From positions 905,001 through 969,000 of the forward strand of contig NC_013855.1 of NCBI RefSeq assembly GCF_000010725.1: a stretch of DNA of 64,000 nucleotides, in the 5' to 3' direction. This DNA is from Azospirillum sp. B510 (GTDB taxonomy: Bacteria; Pseudomonadota; Alphaproteobacteria; Azospirillales; Azospirillaceae). How positions within the stretch are numbered: position 1 is the first letter of the stretch; each line of letters opens with the position of its first letter. The position numbers and the translations under genes are program-made. This document shows positions 8,951-16,997 of this stretch, piece after piece. The notes under the pieces are model-generated. The model was not told the origin of the DNA. It worked only from the letters and a program-made list of their open reading frames with translations, and ran no database searches.

Positions 8951-11137
8951 TTAAGCCGCGATCGACGCCTTCCAGCGCTCCGCGAAGCTCCAGCCATCGA
9001 CCAGGGCGCTGATGCGCTCCAGCCGGGGGTCGCGGGCGCCGCGCGGCTGCTCGTCGACCGCCACCAGCCGGACCCTGGGCAACCACAGGCAGGATCCGCC
9101 GGCCGCCCGCACCCGCAGGCACAGGTCGAGCCCCTTCGGCTCCGGCCCCAGATACCGGCCGCCGTCGGCCATGGCCCGGACCAGCAGCTCGCGCGGCAGC
9201 AAGGCGCAGTCGGCCGAGGCGGCGTCCACCGCCGACGCCTCCTGCTCTTTCAACCAGTCGCGCGGGTAGCCGGCGAAGCGGCGTTGATAGGTGACGGCGC
9301 CGCCCGCCCCCTCCACCGCGACGATGCCGGCGAAGCGGATGGAATGGTCCTCATACAGCAGGGTCGGGCTGGCCATCACCGGCGCCAGCGCGGCGGAACC
9401 GACGGCGTTCGGCTTGCGGATCGCCCGCTCCAGCGCCGACAGCCAGCCACGCTCGGTCGGCAGCACCGACGGCGACAGCAGCAGCACGCGGTCGGCACGG
9501 GCATGGGCGAGAGCCGCCGTCACCGCCTCGAACGGATCGGCCGCCTCGGGGGCGGCGACGAAGCCGACCGCCAGCCGATAGAAGCCGGCGGCCTGCCGGA
9601 CCATGCCGGCCAGCCGCTCGTGGGTGCCGGCGCCGGCCGCCACCAGGATCTCCGCGTCGGCGAAGTCGGGATCGTTCGCCATGCGGGCGAGATTCAAGTC
9701 GATGTCCTCGCGCCCGTCGCAGACCGGCAGGATGACCGACACGCGCGGGCTCTTCAACGCGCGCCCCATCGGATGCAGGACGGAGGACGCCGTCGCCAGC
9801 CCCGAGGCCGCACCGCGCAGCATCGGCCCGAGATGGGTGGCGACCACCCGGTCGATGGTCGGGCTGTCGGGATTGACCGCCCCCAGCATCCGGCGCAGCG
9901 TGCCGGCGGTCGGCTGCTGGCAGGGCAAGGGCAGGAAGGCGACGCCGTCGGCCAGCGCCAGCTCCAGATGGAACTCGGTGTCGGCGGCGATTCCCGCCGG
10001 CTCGCGGGCGAAGGCGGTGAAGCCGTGGCCGTCGTGACCGGGCAGCAGCCGCCCGGCGAACAGCGGGTCCTGGGCGAAGGCGTCCGACACGTCCTTGCGC
10101 CCCGACCGCGACCAGTCGCCATCCAGCCGCGCCGCCATGCCACCGCCCTTGACCGTCACCGCCCGCACCGCCTGGGTCGGGTCGAGCAGCCAGCCGCAGA
10201 CGAACAGTCCGGCGCCCGGTACCCGCAGCGCCATGTCGAGCCCGATGCGCATCGGGGCTTGCACCTGCGACACCGTCTCCACCCCGTTGTAGCGGGCGGC
10301 TATGGCGGCGGAGACGCCACGGCGGGCCGCATCGCCCTGAAGCTGCCCCAGCATGTCGCGGGCATGGGCGGAGGCGATGCCGTCGGCCAGCAATTGCCGC
10401 CGCTCGAAGATCGCCAGATGACGCCAGCCGTCGGCGGCGCGGAAATGGATGCGCCGGATGGTGTCGGGCGGCGCGACCGGCCCCTCCAGCACCGTCAGCA
10501 GGCCGGCGGCATCCTCCGGCAGATCGGGGCGATGGAAGGGGGCGGCGGCGCAGGCATGGGCGCGCAACTCCTCCGCCTCGACCAGCAGGTCGGCGGCACC
10601 GGCGGGGAAGCCGTGCGACCAGCCCTGGACCATCAGCGCGCCGTCGCGGAAGCGGCCCAGCACCTCGGCGAAGCCGTCGGGGCGCGATGCCTCCTGCGCC
10701 AGCCCGGTCAGCAGGCGGGTGCGGCGGTCGGCGCCCCCCTCCCCGCTCCGGACTTCCGGCAGCAGGGCGATGGCGATGTCGAGCGCGATGTCGAGCGATT
10801 GCGGCTGCGCCTCGCGCAGGGCCGCGACCAGATGGGCCGGGTTGGTGCGGACGTTGGACAGGCGCGGCAGCAACAGATGCCGGCCCTGGCCGTCCTCGAT
10901 CTCGATGCGGGACGGGCGCAGTTGGGCAAGGCCGGCGACATCGATGGCGCCCAGGAACCAGCGCTCCCCCGCGCCATCGGCCCAGCAGCGGCCACGGAAC
11001 CGCCCTTCGGTCATACCATCCAGCATCACGGAGCTGTCGGACGGCAAGGGCTGGTCGATCGCCCCGAACAGCATCAGCGTGTCGTCATCCAGCAGGACGG
11101 CGGCGGTGACGTCGGCCTTGGTGCTGCGGTCCTTCAT
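8951..11137 (-). CDS. GT2-like protein with N-terminal GW modules; GT-A domain looks degenerate
   Basis: 728 aa. The first ~470 residues are beta-rich and contain two GW-type segments (ALMVQGWSHG near 170 and LFVCGWLLDP near 313). From residue ~475 a GT-A/GT2 fold begins (VSVILPVCDGREDIDLNLARM). Where the homologous protein of this operon has LNSDVVP (DxD metal site), this one has LLSPSVLP; the later FEDSDLCLRI becomes EPKGLDLCLRV. Two key acidic positions thus appear lost, suggesting a non-catalytic or altered transferase. The start at 11137 has AGGGGAA upstream and overlaps the preceding GT4 gene by 4 bp. Its coupling to active transferases suggests a structural or chaperone-like role, which is inference. 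Confidence 0.8.
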   Translation of the reverse strand: MKDRSTKADVTAAVLLDDDTLMLFGAIDQPLPSDSSVMLDGMTEGRFRGRCWADGAGERWFLGAIDVAGLAQLRPSRIEIEDGQGRHLLLPRLSNVRTNPAHLVAALREAQPQSLDIALDIAIALLPEVRSGEGGADRRTRLLTGLAQEASRPDGFAEVLGRFRDGALMVQGWSHGFPAGAADLLVEAEELRAHACAAAPFHRPDLPEDAAGLLTVLEGPVAPPDTIRRIHFRAADGWRHLAIFERRQLLADGIASAHARDMLGQLQGDAARRGVSAAIAARYNGVETVSQVQAPMRIGLDMALRVPGAGLFVCGWLLDPTQAVRAVTVKGGGMAARLDGDWSRSGRKDVSDAFAQDPLFAGRLLPGHDGHGFTAFAREPAGIAADTEFHLELALADGVAFLPLPCQQPTAGTLRRMLGAVNPDSPTIDRVVATHLGPMLRGAASGLATASSVLHPMGRALKSPRVSVILPVCDGREDIDLNLARMANDPDFADAEILVAAGAGTHERLAGMVRQAAGFYRLAVGFVAAPEAADPFEAVTAALAHARADRVLLLSPSVLPTERGWLSALERAIRKPNAVGSAALAPVMASPTLLYEDHSIRFAGIVAVEGAGGAVTYQRRFAGYPRDWLKEQEASAVDAASADCALLPRELLVRAMADGGRYLGPEPKGLDLCLRVRAAGGSCLWLPRVRLVAVDEQPRGARDPRLERISALVDGWSFAERWKASIAA

Positions 11138-12516
11138 CGGTTGCGGTTCCCCTGGGTTGAACTGGCCGGATTTGACAATTGGCGGTAAAGCGCGAGGTGG
11201 AGCGACGCGGCCTCCTCCGTCGGGCGGACGGCGGGGATGTTGGCGGACAGCCGCTCCCACAGGCCGGCCTCGGTCATGGCGCGGGTCATGACGCGGGCGA
11301 GGTCGGCGGGATCGTTGGGGCGGACATGCAGGCCGTCGACGCCGTCGCGCACCGCCTCCGCCATGCCGCCGATGCCGCTGACGATGACCGGCCGGCGATG
11401 TTGGAACGCCTCCTGGATCACCAGCGGCGCGTTCTCCCACCAGACCGACGGCACCACCACCCAGTCGGCGGCGGCCATCAGCGCCGGCATCTCCTGCGGC
11501 CGGTAGGGGCCATGGGCGGTGGCGAGGCCGCGCACCGCCTCGAAGCCGTCGGCCACGCGCTGTCGGAACTCCGGCGTCTGGTACAGGCTGCCGCCATGGA
11601 CGGCCAGCGAGGGGGCAAGCCCCCGCCGGGCCATGCGGGCGACGGCGTCCAGCGCCACGGTGACGCCCTTGAACGGGTTCAGGTTGCCGAAATAGGCGAA
11701 GGCGTCGCGCGCGGCGCCGGGGGCGAGGCCGCGCGCCGGGGCGGGCTCCACCGCGGGCCGGCTGTTGCCCATCACCTCGATGCGGTCGGGATCGAGGCCC
11801 CAGGCGACATAGCGGTCGCGCAGGAAACGGCTCGGGGCCAGGAAGCGGTCGACCAGCCCGAACATCGCCTTGATGTGCTTCTCGCGCAGCAGGAACTGGT
11901 CGGCGGGACGGTCGGGAAAGCAGCGGTGGCAGGCATCCGGCGACGCCTTGGCGCAGAGCGCCCGCCCCTCCTCGCCGCGCGGCGGGGTGACCATCTGCCC
12001 GTCATTGGCGCAGATCGGGTAATAGTCGTGCAGGGTGTAGACGATCCTGGCCTCCGGACAGACGCGGCGGATCAGGAACAGCATCTCCACGCCGAGCAAC
12101 AGCGTGTGATGCACATGCACGATATCCGGTCGGAAGGCGCGCAGCAGATTGGACAGGTCGGGGACCAGCCCATGCAGGTCGATCTGGCTCTGGTGGAAAT
12201 GGTCGAAATGCCCGGCCCACAGCAGAACCTCGTCGGCGCTGCGGCCGAGCGTCTGGAATCCGGTGCCCGGACGCGGCGTCCGGTGGACGTCGTTGGTGCA
12301 GGCCAGGAACAGGCACTCCGCCCCGGCCGCCTTCAAACCGCCGAACAGCTCATGCGCGAAAATCTCGGTGCCGCCGGGATGCAGACTTGGATGATTGTGG
12401 GCGATCACCAGCACACGCGGCGGTTTCGCCGTCACCGGCGGGGATGCCGGTTGGCGCACGGCGGCGCGGGCCGGCGGATGGCCGGGGGACGGCAGGGGCT
12501 TGTGGCGGCGGCTCAT
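11134..12516 (-). CDS. GT4 family glycosyltransferase with Cys-rich insertion
   Basis: 460 aa. After a Pro-rich 30-residue leader the GT-B fold starts (VLVIAHNHPSLHPGGTEIFAHEL), with VHVHHTLLLGVEMLF in the N-terminal domain and the donor-site block EAFQHRRPVIVSGIGGMAEAV near residue 385. The motif LCAKASPDACHRCFP (near 200) matches the one in the 7583-8896 protein position for position. The two are probably paralogues that add related sugars. The gene overlaps both neighbours by 4 bp (ATGA), a sign of tight translational coupling with the methyltransferase gene upstream and the GT2-like gene downstream. Confidence 0.9.
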   Translation of the reverse strand: MSRRHKPLPSPGHPPARAAVRQPASPPVTAKPPRVLVIAHNHPSLHPGGTEIFAHELFGGLKAAGAECLFLACTNDVHRTPRPGTGFQTLGRSADEVLLWAGHFDHFHQSQIDLHGLVPDLSNLLRAFRPDIVHVHHTLLLGVEMLFLIRRVCPEARIVYTLHDYYPICANDGQMVTPPRGEEGRALCAKASPDACHRCFPDRPADQFLLREKHIKAMFGLVDRFLAPSRFLRDRYVAWGLDPDRIEVMGNSRPAVEPAPARGLAPGAARDAFAYFGNLNPFKGVTVALDAVARMARRGLAPSLAVHGGSLYQTPEFRQRVADGFEAVRGLATAHGPYRPQEMPALMAAADWVVVPSVWWENAPLVIQEAFQHRRPVIVSGIGGMAEAVRDGVDGLHVRPNDPADLARVMTRAMTEAGLWERLSANIPAVRPTEEAASLHLALYRQLSNPASSTQGNRNR

Positions 12517-13340
12517 CGTCCGCGCTCCTTCTCCAGAATCAGCAGATCCTGGAAATTCTCAGCGCTGCGCTGGCCGCTCCAATGGCCGCGCATGATGGCG
12601 CGGGAGACGTGCAGGCCCTGGGCGGCGAAAAGGCCGAGCAGGAACGCCTCGTCATAGGCGACGGCGGCGTTCGGATGGTCCGGATCGGCCAGCAGCTCCA
12701 CCCCCGGCCCGTCGCCGAAGGGAGGGCGGGCGGTGCCCTTGGCGATGCCGGCGCGCGCGGTGGCGTCGGCCAGGAACAGGCTGAGGAAGCAGCGCCCGCC
12801 CGGCTTCAGCACCCGTGCGATCTCCGCCGCGTAGCGCTCGGTGTCGGCGGTGCGAAGGTGGGTGATGACGGAGGTCAGGATCACGAAATCATAGCGTCCC
12901 GCCTGGAACGGCAACGTCGCCGTGCCTCCCTCGATCCGGCCGTCGGGATTGTAGAGGCCGTTGGCGACGTCGAGATGGTGGAAGCGGAACTCCGGATAGG
13001 CCGGGGTGATGGTCGAGGCGCACCAGCGGATGCCGTCCAGCACGATGTCGATGCCGTCGTAGGCCCCATCGAGATACTGGGTCAGCGGCAGCGCCATGCG
13101 GCCGACGCCGCAGCCGATCTCCAGCACCCTGTGGTCGGGGCGCAGGCCGCCCAGCCGGACGAAATGGCGCAGGAACTCCGCACCGATGGCGCGGAAATCG
13201 CCGTCGCCGATGAAATGCAGCTCGGGCGGCGGCACCGGCAGGAAGCGGTTGGCCGCGATCTGGGCGCAGAGCCATTCCAGCCGCGGATCGGTCCGGCGGC
13301 GCAGGACGGCAAGCTGGGGAGACGGCAGAACGGCGTTCAT
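12513..13340 (-). CDS. Class I SAM-dependent methyltransferase
   Basis: 275 aa. The SAM-binding motif I is VLEIGCGVGRMAL (near residue 72), followed by an acidic motif II (YDGIDIVLDG), the motif-IV-like region YDFVILTSVITHL and the post-motif LKPGGRCFLSLFLAD. The N-terminal ~60 residues (including LPVPPPELHFIGDGDF) resemble methyltransferases found in exopolysaccharide loci. It could O-methylate a sugar of the polymer. The start at 13340 is inside the last codons of the GT2 gene (4-bp overlap). Substrate unknown. Confidence 0.88.
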   Translation of the reverse strand: MNAVLPSPQLAVLRRRTDPRLEWLCAQIAANRFLPVPPPELHFIGDGDFRAIGAEFLRHFVRLGGLRPDHRVLEIGCGVGRMALPLTQYLDGAYDGIDIVLDGIRWCASTITPAYPEFRFHHLDVANGLYNPDGRIEGGTATLPFQAGRYDFVILTSVITHLRTADTERYAAEIARVLKPGGRCFLSLFLADATARAGIAKGTARPPFGDGPGVELLADPDHPNAAVAYDEAFLLGLFAAQGLHVSRAIMRGHWSGQRSAENFQDLLILEKERGR

Positions 13341-15679
13341 CGGATCACCTGTGCGGTCTTGCCGGCGTCCCGCGTCGCGGCGGGGCGGGCCTGGGAGGAT
13401 GGCGCCTCGGAGGCTGGCGCCTCGTCGTCGCGCCAGTCCCGGTCCATCAGCTCGGCCATGCGGTCGGCCCAGCGGCGGCCATGGAGCCAGCGGTTGTATT
13501 CGGAGGCGACGCCGCGGGTGTAGCCCTGGTGCCGCCCGATGGAGCGGCGTTCCAGATGGTACAGCTCCACCGACGGGACATAGCGGATGTCGAGCCCCTG
13601 GCCGCGGATGCGCAGGCACAGGTCCGAATCCTCGAAATCGCCGATGACGTAGTCTTCGCAAAAACCGCCGGCGGCGGCGTAGGCGTCCCGCGTCGTCAGC
13701 AGGCAGGCGCCGGTCACACCCGGTACCGGCCGCGCCCGGCAGGCGGCGGCGAAGTCGCGCGGCAGACCCTTGAAATAGTGATGGTTGTACCAGACGCCCT
13801 GGAGGTCGCGTTCGAAATACAGCCCGGCATGCTGAAGGCTGTCGTCGTCGAACAGCAGTTTCGGCCCCACCGCCCCGATGCCCGCACACCGCTCCAGCGC
13901 CGCGACCAGCTTCGGCAGCCAGCCGGCACGGTCGGGTACCACGTCGGAATTGAGGAACAGCAGGCGCTCGGCGGCGGCCACCGCGACGCCGGCATTGTTG
14001 GCGGCCGAGTAGCCATAGTTGGCGCTCTGGACCAGCAGCAGCATCGGCAGCCCGTAAAGGCCGTGGAAGCCGCGCAGCAGATGAACCACCTCGTCGCGCT
14101 GCTCCGGACTGTCGAGCACGAAGACCAGCTCGGCCTCGGCCATCGCGGAGTCGGTGGCGAAGCTGGCTATCTGGAAGCGCAGGAACTCCAGCGTGCGGTA
14201 GAGCGGGATGATGACCGAAACCTCGGGCTTCGCCCTGCGCGCGCCAAAAACAACCAGTTCCGGCTCGCCGCGGCTGGCGAGATGGGCCGCATGCAGCGGG
14301 GCCACCGCCGGGCCGATGACGCTCTCCAGCACCTCCGGCGTGGCGAAGCGTGGCGGCAGGCTGCCGAGCACGGCGGCACGGGCGTCGGCATCGGCGCGCG
14401 GACGCGGCGGCGGCACTAGGCGCAGCGCCCCGCCCGAAGCCAGCCGAAGCTCCGCCGTCACCTGGAGCGCCTCCGCCGGTTCCGGCGCCCCCGGCAGATG
14501 CAGGACGAAGCCGCTGCGGTCGATGGCGCCGGTGCCATAGAGCTTGGCGACATCCTCGCGCGGGAAGCGATGGGCGAAGCGCTCCACCCGGCGTTCACCG
14601 CCGAAGGGGGTGCGCACCGCCAGATCCGAGGCCAGGCCATGCGGATCATGCAGCCAGCCGGCCAGGAACAGCCCGCCATCGGCCGTGGGAACCGCGAGGT
14701 CGAGAGAGGCGCCGATCGGCCGCCGGGCATCGACGGCCTGCCGGCGCGGCAGCGGGGCCAGCGCCTGCAACTCGCCGACCGACGCCGCCGCCGAAGGATC
14801 GCGCCGCCCGCGCTGGGCGAGACAGCTCAACAGATAATCGCGCAGGGACGCCGGCGTGTCGGGACGGGCGTTCAGCCGGTCGGTCAGCGTCGGCAAGACC
14901 GTCGGCTCGGCCGGAAAACGCCGGCAGGCGACACCGTTCGCCCCCAGCACCACCAGCAGATTGCCCGGCGCGCACAAAGCGCGGTCGACCAGCAGGTCGA
15001 AGGCGATGCGCCCCCGGCCCGCCGGATCGGGACCGGTGCAGGCATCGAAGGGAGCCCGCAGCGCGGCGCCCGGCGACAGCACCACCAGCCCGCCGATGGC
15101 GCCGAAGCGGCCGGACAAGGCACCGGCGCACAGAAGAAGGTCACCACCGGCCTTGGCGCGTATGGTCAGGGCCGGCGGCTCCGCCGCACGGTCCAGGACC
15201 AGCCGGCGGCACAGCGTGGCGAAGGCCGGATCGCGACGAAGGGCGGGGGTGGAACAGGCGAAATCGAACAGGAAGCGGAACACCCGCAGCCGCGCGGCAC
15301 CGTCCAGACTGCCGAGCAGGCCGGTCGGGTCGAGGTCGGCCCCGCCGGCACCCAGGTGAAGGTCGGGCCGGAGTTCGGCGACCACCCGGTTGTTGGCCAC
15401 GAAATGGATCGGCATCCGCGGATCGCGCGGCGCCGGCAAAATCGACAGCACCCGCCGCCCGCCCCAGCCGGTGTCGATGGTCAGGGTGGTGAAGGGCGGA
15501 CGCACCGGTTCGCCGTTGACGTTCGGCGTGATGGAGCCGACGGAGGCGGCCGCGTCCTCCATCGTCCCCTCCATCGTCCCCTCAATTGTCCAGGAGACGA
15601 GAAGGAAGCGGCGCCCCAGCGTCAGGCGCTGGGCGGGTGCGATCGACACCGAATTCGGCAGAACGGCGATGACGGTCAT
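13337..15679 (-). CDS. GT2 family glycosyltransferase with large N-terminal extension
   Basis: 780 aa. Residues 1-480 are an Ala/Arg/Leu-rich extension containing a GW-type module (GGLFLAGWLHDP near 338). The GT-A domain starts near 487 (VSVIIPLYRTLEFLRFQIASF) with the sugar-nucleotide segment SANYGYSAANNAGV, a DxD-type metal site in FLNSDVVPDRAGWLPKL, and the acceptor/catalytic segment IGDFEDSDLCLRIRGQG. This is an intact rhamnosyl/galactosyl-type inverting GT2. The C-terminal ~40 residues are low-complexity Ala/Ser/Pro. I place the start at the ATG at 15679; an in-frame GTG at 15760 is possible but gives a non-conserved-looking leader. It is the first gene of the coupled polysaccharide operon. 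Confidence 0.87.
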   Translation of the reverse strand: MTVIAVLPNSVSIAPAQRLTLGRRFLLVSWTIEGTMEGTMEDAAASVGSITPNVNGEPVRPPFTTLTIDTGWGGRRVLSILPAPRDPRMPIHFVANNRVVAELRPDLHLGAGGADLDPTGLLGSLDGAARLRVFRFLFDFACSTPALRRDPAFATLCRRLVLDRAAEPPALTIRAKAGGDLLLCAGALSGRFGAIGGLVVLSPGAALRAPFDACTGPDPAGRGRIAFDLLVDRALCAPGNLLVVLGANGVACRRFPAEPTVLPTLTDRLNARPDTPASLRDYLLSCLAQRGRRDPSAAASVGELQALAPLPRRQAVDARRPIGASLDLAVPTADGGLFLAGWLHDPHGLASDLAVRTPFGGERRVERFAHRFPREDVAKLYGTGAIDRSGFVLHLPGAPEPAEALQVTAELRLASGGALRLVPPPRPRADADARAAVLGSLPPRFATPEVLESVIGPAVAPLHAAHLASRGEPELVVFGARRAKPEVSVIIPLYRTLEFLRFQIASFATDSAMAEAELVFVLDSPEQRDEVVHLLRGFHGLYGLPMLLLVQSANYGYSAANNAGVAVAAAERLLFLNSDVVPDRAGWLPKLVAALERCAGIGAVGPKLLFDDDSLQHAGLYFERDLQGVWYNHHYFKGLPRDFAAACRARPVPGVTGACLLTTRDAYAAAGGFCEDYVIGDFEDSDLCLRIRGQGLDIRYVPSVELYHLERRSIGRHQGYTRGVASEYNRWLHGRRWADRMAELMDRDWRDDEAPASEAPSSQARPAATRDAGKTAQVIR

Positions 15680-15808
15680 GGGCGGTATCCCGGCAGCGTC
15701 GATAAGGGTGAGGGTCGGATGGGCGGAGTTCGGGCAAAGGGGGACCGGCGGCGGTCTCACACCACCGGTCCGTCCTTCTCATGCACCGCCTGGAAAGGCG
15801 GCGGATGA

Positions 15809-16627
15809 TCAGTGGATGACGAAGAAGTCGTTGGGGTGGTTGTGGATGTCGGCGGCCGAGACACCCTTCAGCGTGATGCTGTCGCCATGGCCGAGGTCGA
15901 TCACCGCGTCGCCGTGCTGGTCGGTGACGCGGGCGGCCAGATCGGCGGCGTCGCTCACCTTCAGGCCGTTGATGTTGCGGGCGATCTGAAGAATGTCCTC
16001 GCCGGCCTTGAAGTCCAGGACCATGTCCTGGCCACCGCCGCCGGAGAAGATGAAGACGTCGTGGCCGGCGCCGCCGGACAGGATGTCGTCGCCCTTGCCG
16101 CCTTCCAGCCGGTCGTCGCCGTCGTCGCCGAACAGCGTGTCGTCGCCGTCGCCACCCTTCAGGATGTCATTGCCGGTGCCGCCATGCAGGATGTCGTCGC
16201 CCTTGCCGCCATCCAGGATGTCGTCATGGCCGCCGCCCATCAGCGTGTCGTCGCCCTTGCCGCCGGTCAGCACGTCGTTTCCATCCCCCCCGGACAGAAC
16301 GTCGTCGCCGTTGCCGCCGTCGAGCACGTCGCGCCCGGCGCCGCCGATCAGCACGTCGTCACCATTCCCCCCCAGGATGATGTCGTCGCCCGAACCGCCG
16401 TCGATGATGTCGCTGCCGCTGCCCCCCAGCAGCACATCGGCACCCGTTCCGCCATGGATCACATCCGCCCCATTCCCCCCGGAAAGGACGTCGTGCCCAT
16501 CGCCGCCAAGCAGAGTGTCGTTTCCGTTGCCCCCCAGCGACAGATCGTTCCCCTGCCCACCAACAATAAGGTCATCGTGATTCGTGCCGACATGCACGTC
16601 GTAGCTACCCCCTGGAACCGTAGCCAT
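15809..16627 (-). CDS. RTX calcium-binding repeat protein, type I secretion substrate
   Basis: 272 aa, almost wholly made of GGxGxDxLx nonapeptides: roughly eighteen run from about residue 22 to 190 (GGNGNDTLL, GGDGHDVLS, GGNGADVIH and so on). Such repeats wind into a Ca2+-filled beta-roll outside the cell. The C-terminal ~80 residues (FIFSGGGGQDMVLDFKAGED ... NDFFVIH) match the serralysin-type secretion-signal region read by ABC/HlyD exporters. There is no N-terminal signal peptide and no enzyme domain, so it is probably a structural or polysaccharide-binding RTX protein, not a protease. The exporter genes lie upstream at 18898-21974, now split off by an IS1380 element. It precedes the glycosyltransferase operon by 129 bp. 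Confidence 0.92.
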   Translation of the reverse strand: MATVPGGSYDVHVGTNHDDLIVGGQGNDLSLGGNGNDTLLGGDGHDVLSGGNGADVIHGGTGADVLLGGSGSDIIDGGSGDDIILGGNGDDVLIGGAGRDVLDGGNGDDVLSGGDGNDVLTGGKGDDTLMGGGHDDILDGGKGDDILHGGTGNDILKGGDGDDTLFGDDGDDRLEGGKGDDILSGGAGHDVFIFSGGGGQDMVLDFKAGEDILQIARNINGLKVSDAADLAARVTDQHGDAVIDLGHGDSITLKGVSAADIHNHPNDFFVIH

Positions 16628-16993
16628 CGTAGGTGTCTCCTTGCGATGTGATTGGGATTTTTGGGCCGCTCCCGGCCTCGTTCGAAAGCGCTGAACGCGC
16701 CATTCGGTGTAACCAAATCTATCGGGGGCATCATGTGATAAAACGCGGAAACATGAAAGAGAAACTTGAGTCCAAGAAGATGATTATCTCAGTATAATGC
16801 ATTGTTGTTATTTTCAAAAAGAGAGTTATTGTGATTTACATCGAATTTCTAAGCAGTTTTCTCCTTATAAAATGATTGCATGTCCAGCATTTAATGTCCT
16901 GAAATCGCTGGAAACCCTGGGAATCGTTGAAAAGACGCCTTGCCGATTTAAAGAAGTTTTTAAAAATCCGCCGCCCCGACCACCGCCACGGAC
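16628..16993. promoter_or_regulatory. AT-rich upstream region of the RTX gene
   Basis: No convincing gene. The DNA from about 16720 to 16970 is far AT-richer than the window average. It probably contains the RTX promoter plus horizontally acquired or relaxed sequence into which the IS1380 element landed. No defined -35/-10 could be chosen. Confidence 0.4.
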
Positions 16994-16997
16994 CTAG

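Noticed and set aside
7508..11188. Very long plus-strand open frame (over 1200 codons) opposite the glycosyltransferase genes
   Set aside because: It is an antisense shadow caused by high GC at third positions; its product is Gln/Arg/Gly/His-rich with no domain, while the minus strand encodes recognisable enzymes with coupled starts.
15812..16651. Plus-strand frame opposite the RTX gene, and the repetitive DNA itself as a possible CRISPR
   Set aside because: The periodicity is 27 bp and encodes GGxGxDxLx units on the minus strand; there are no unique spacers, so it is neither a plus-strand gene nor a CRISPR array.
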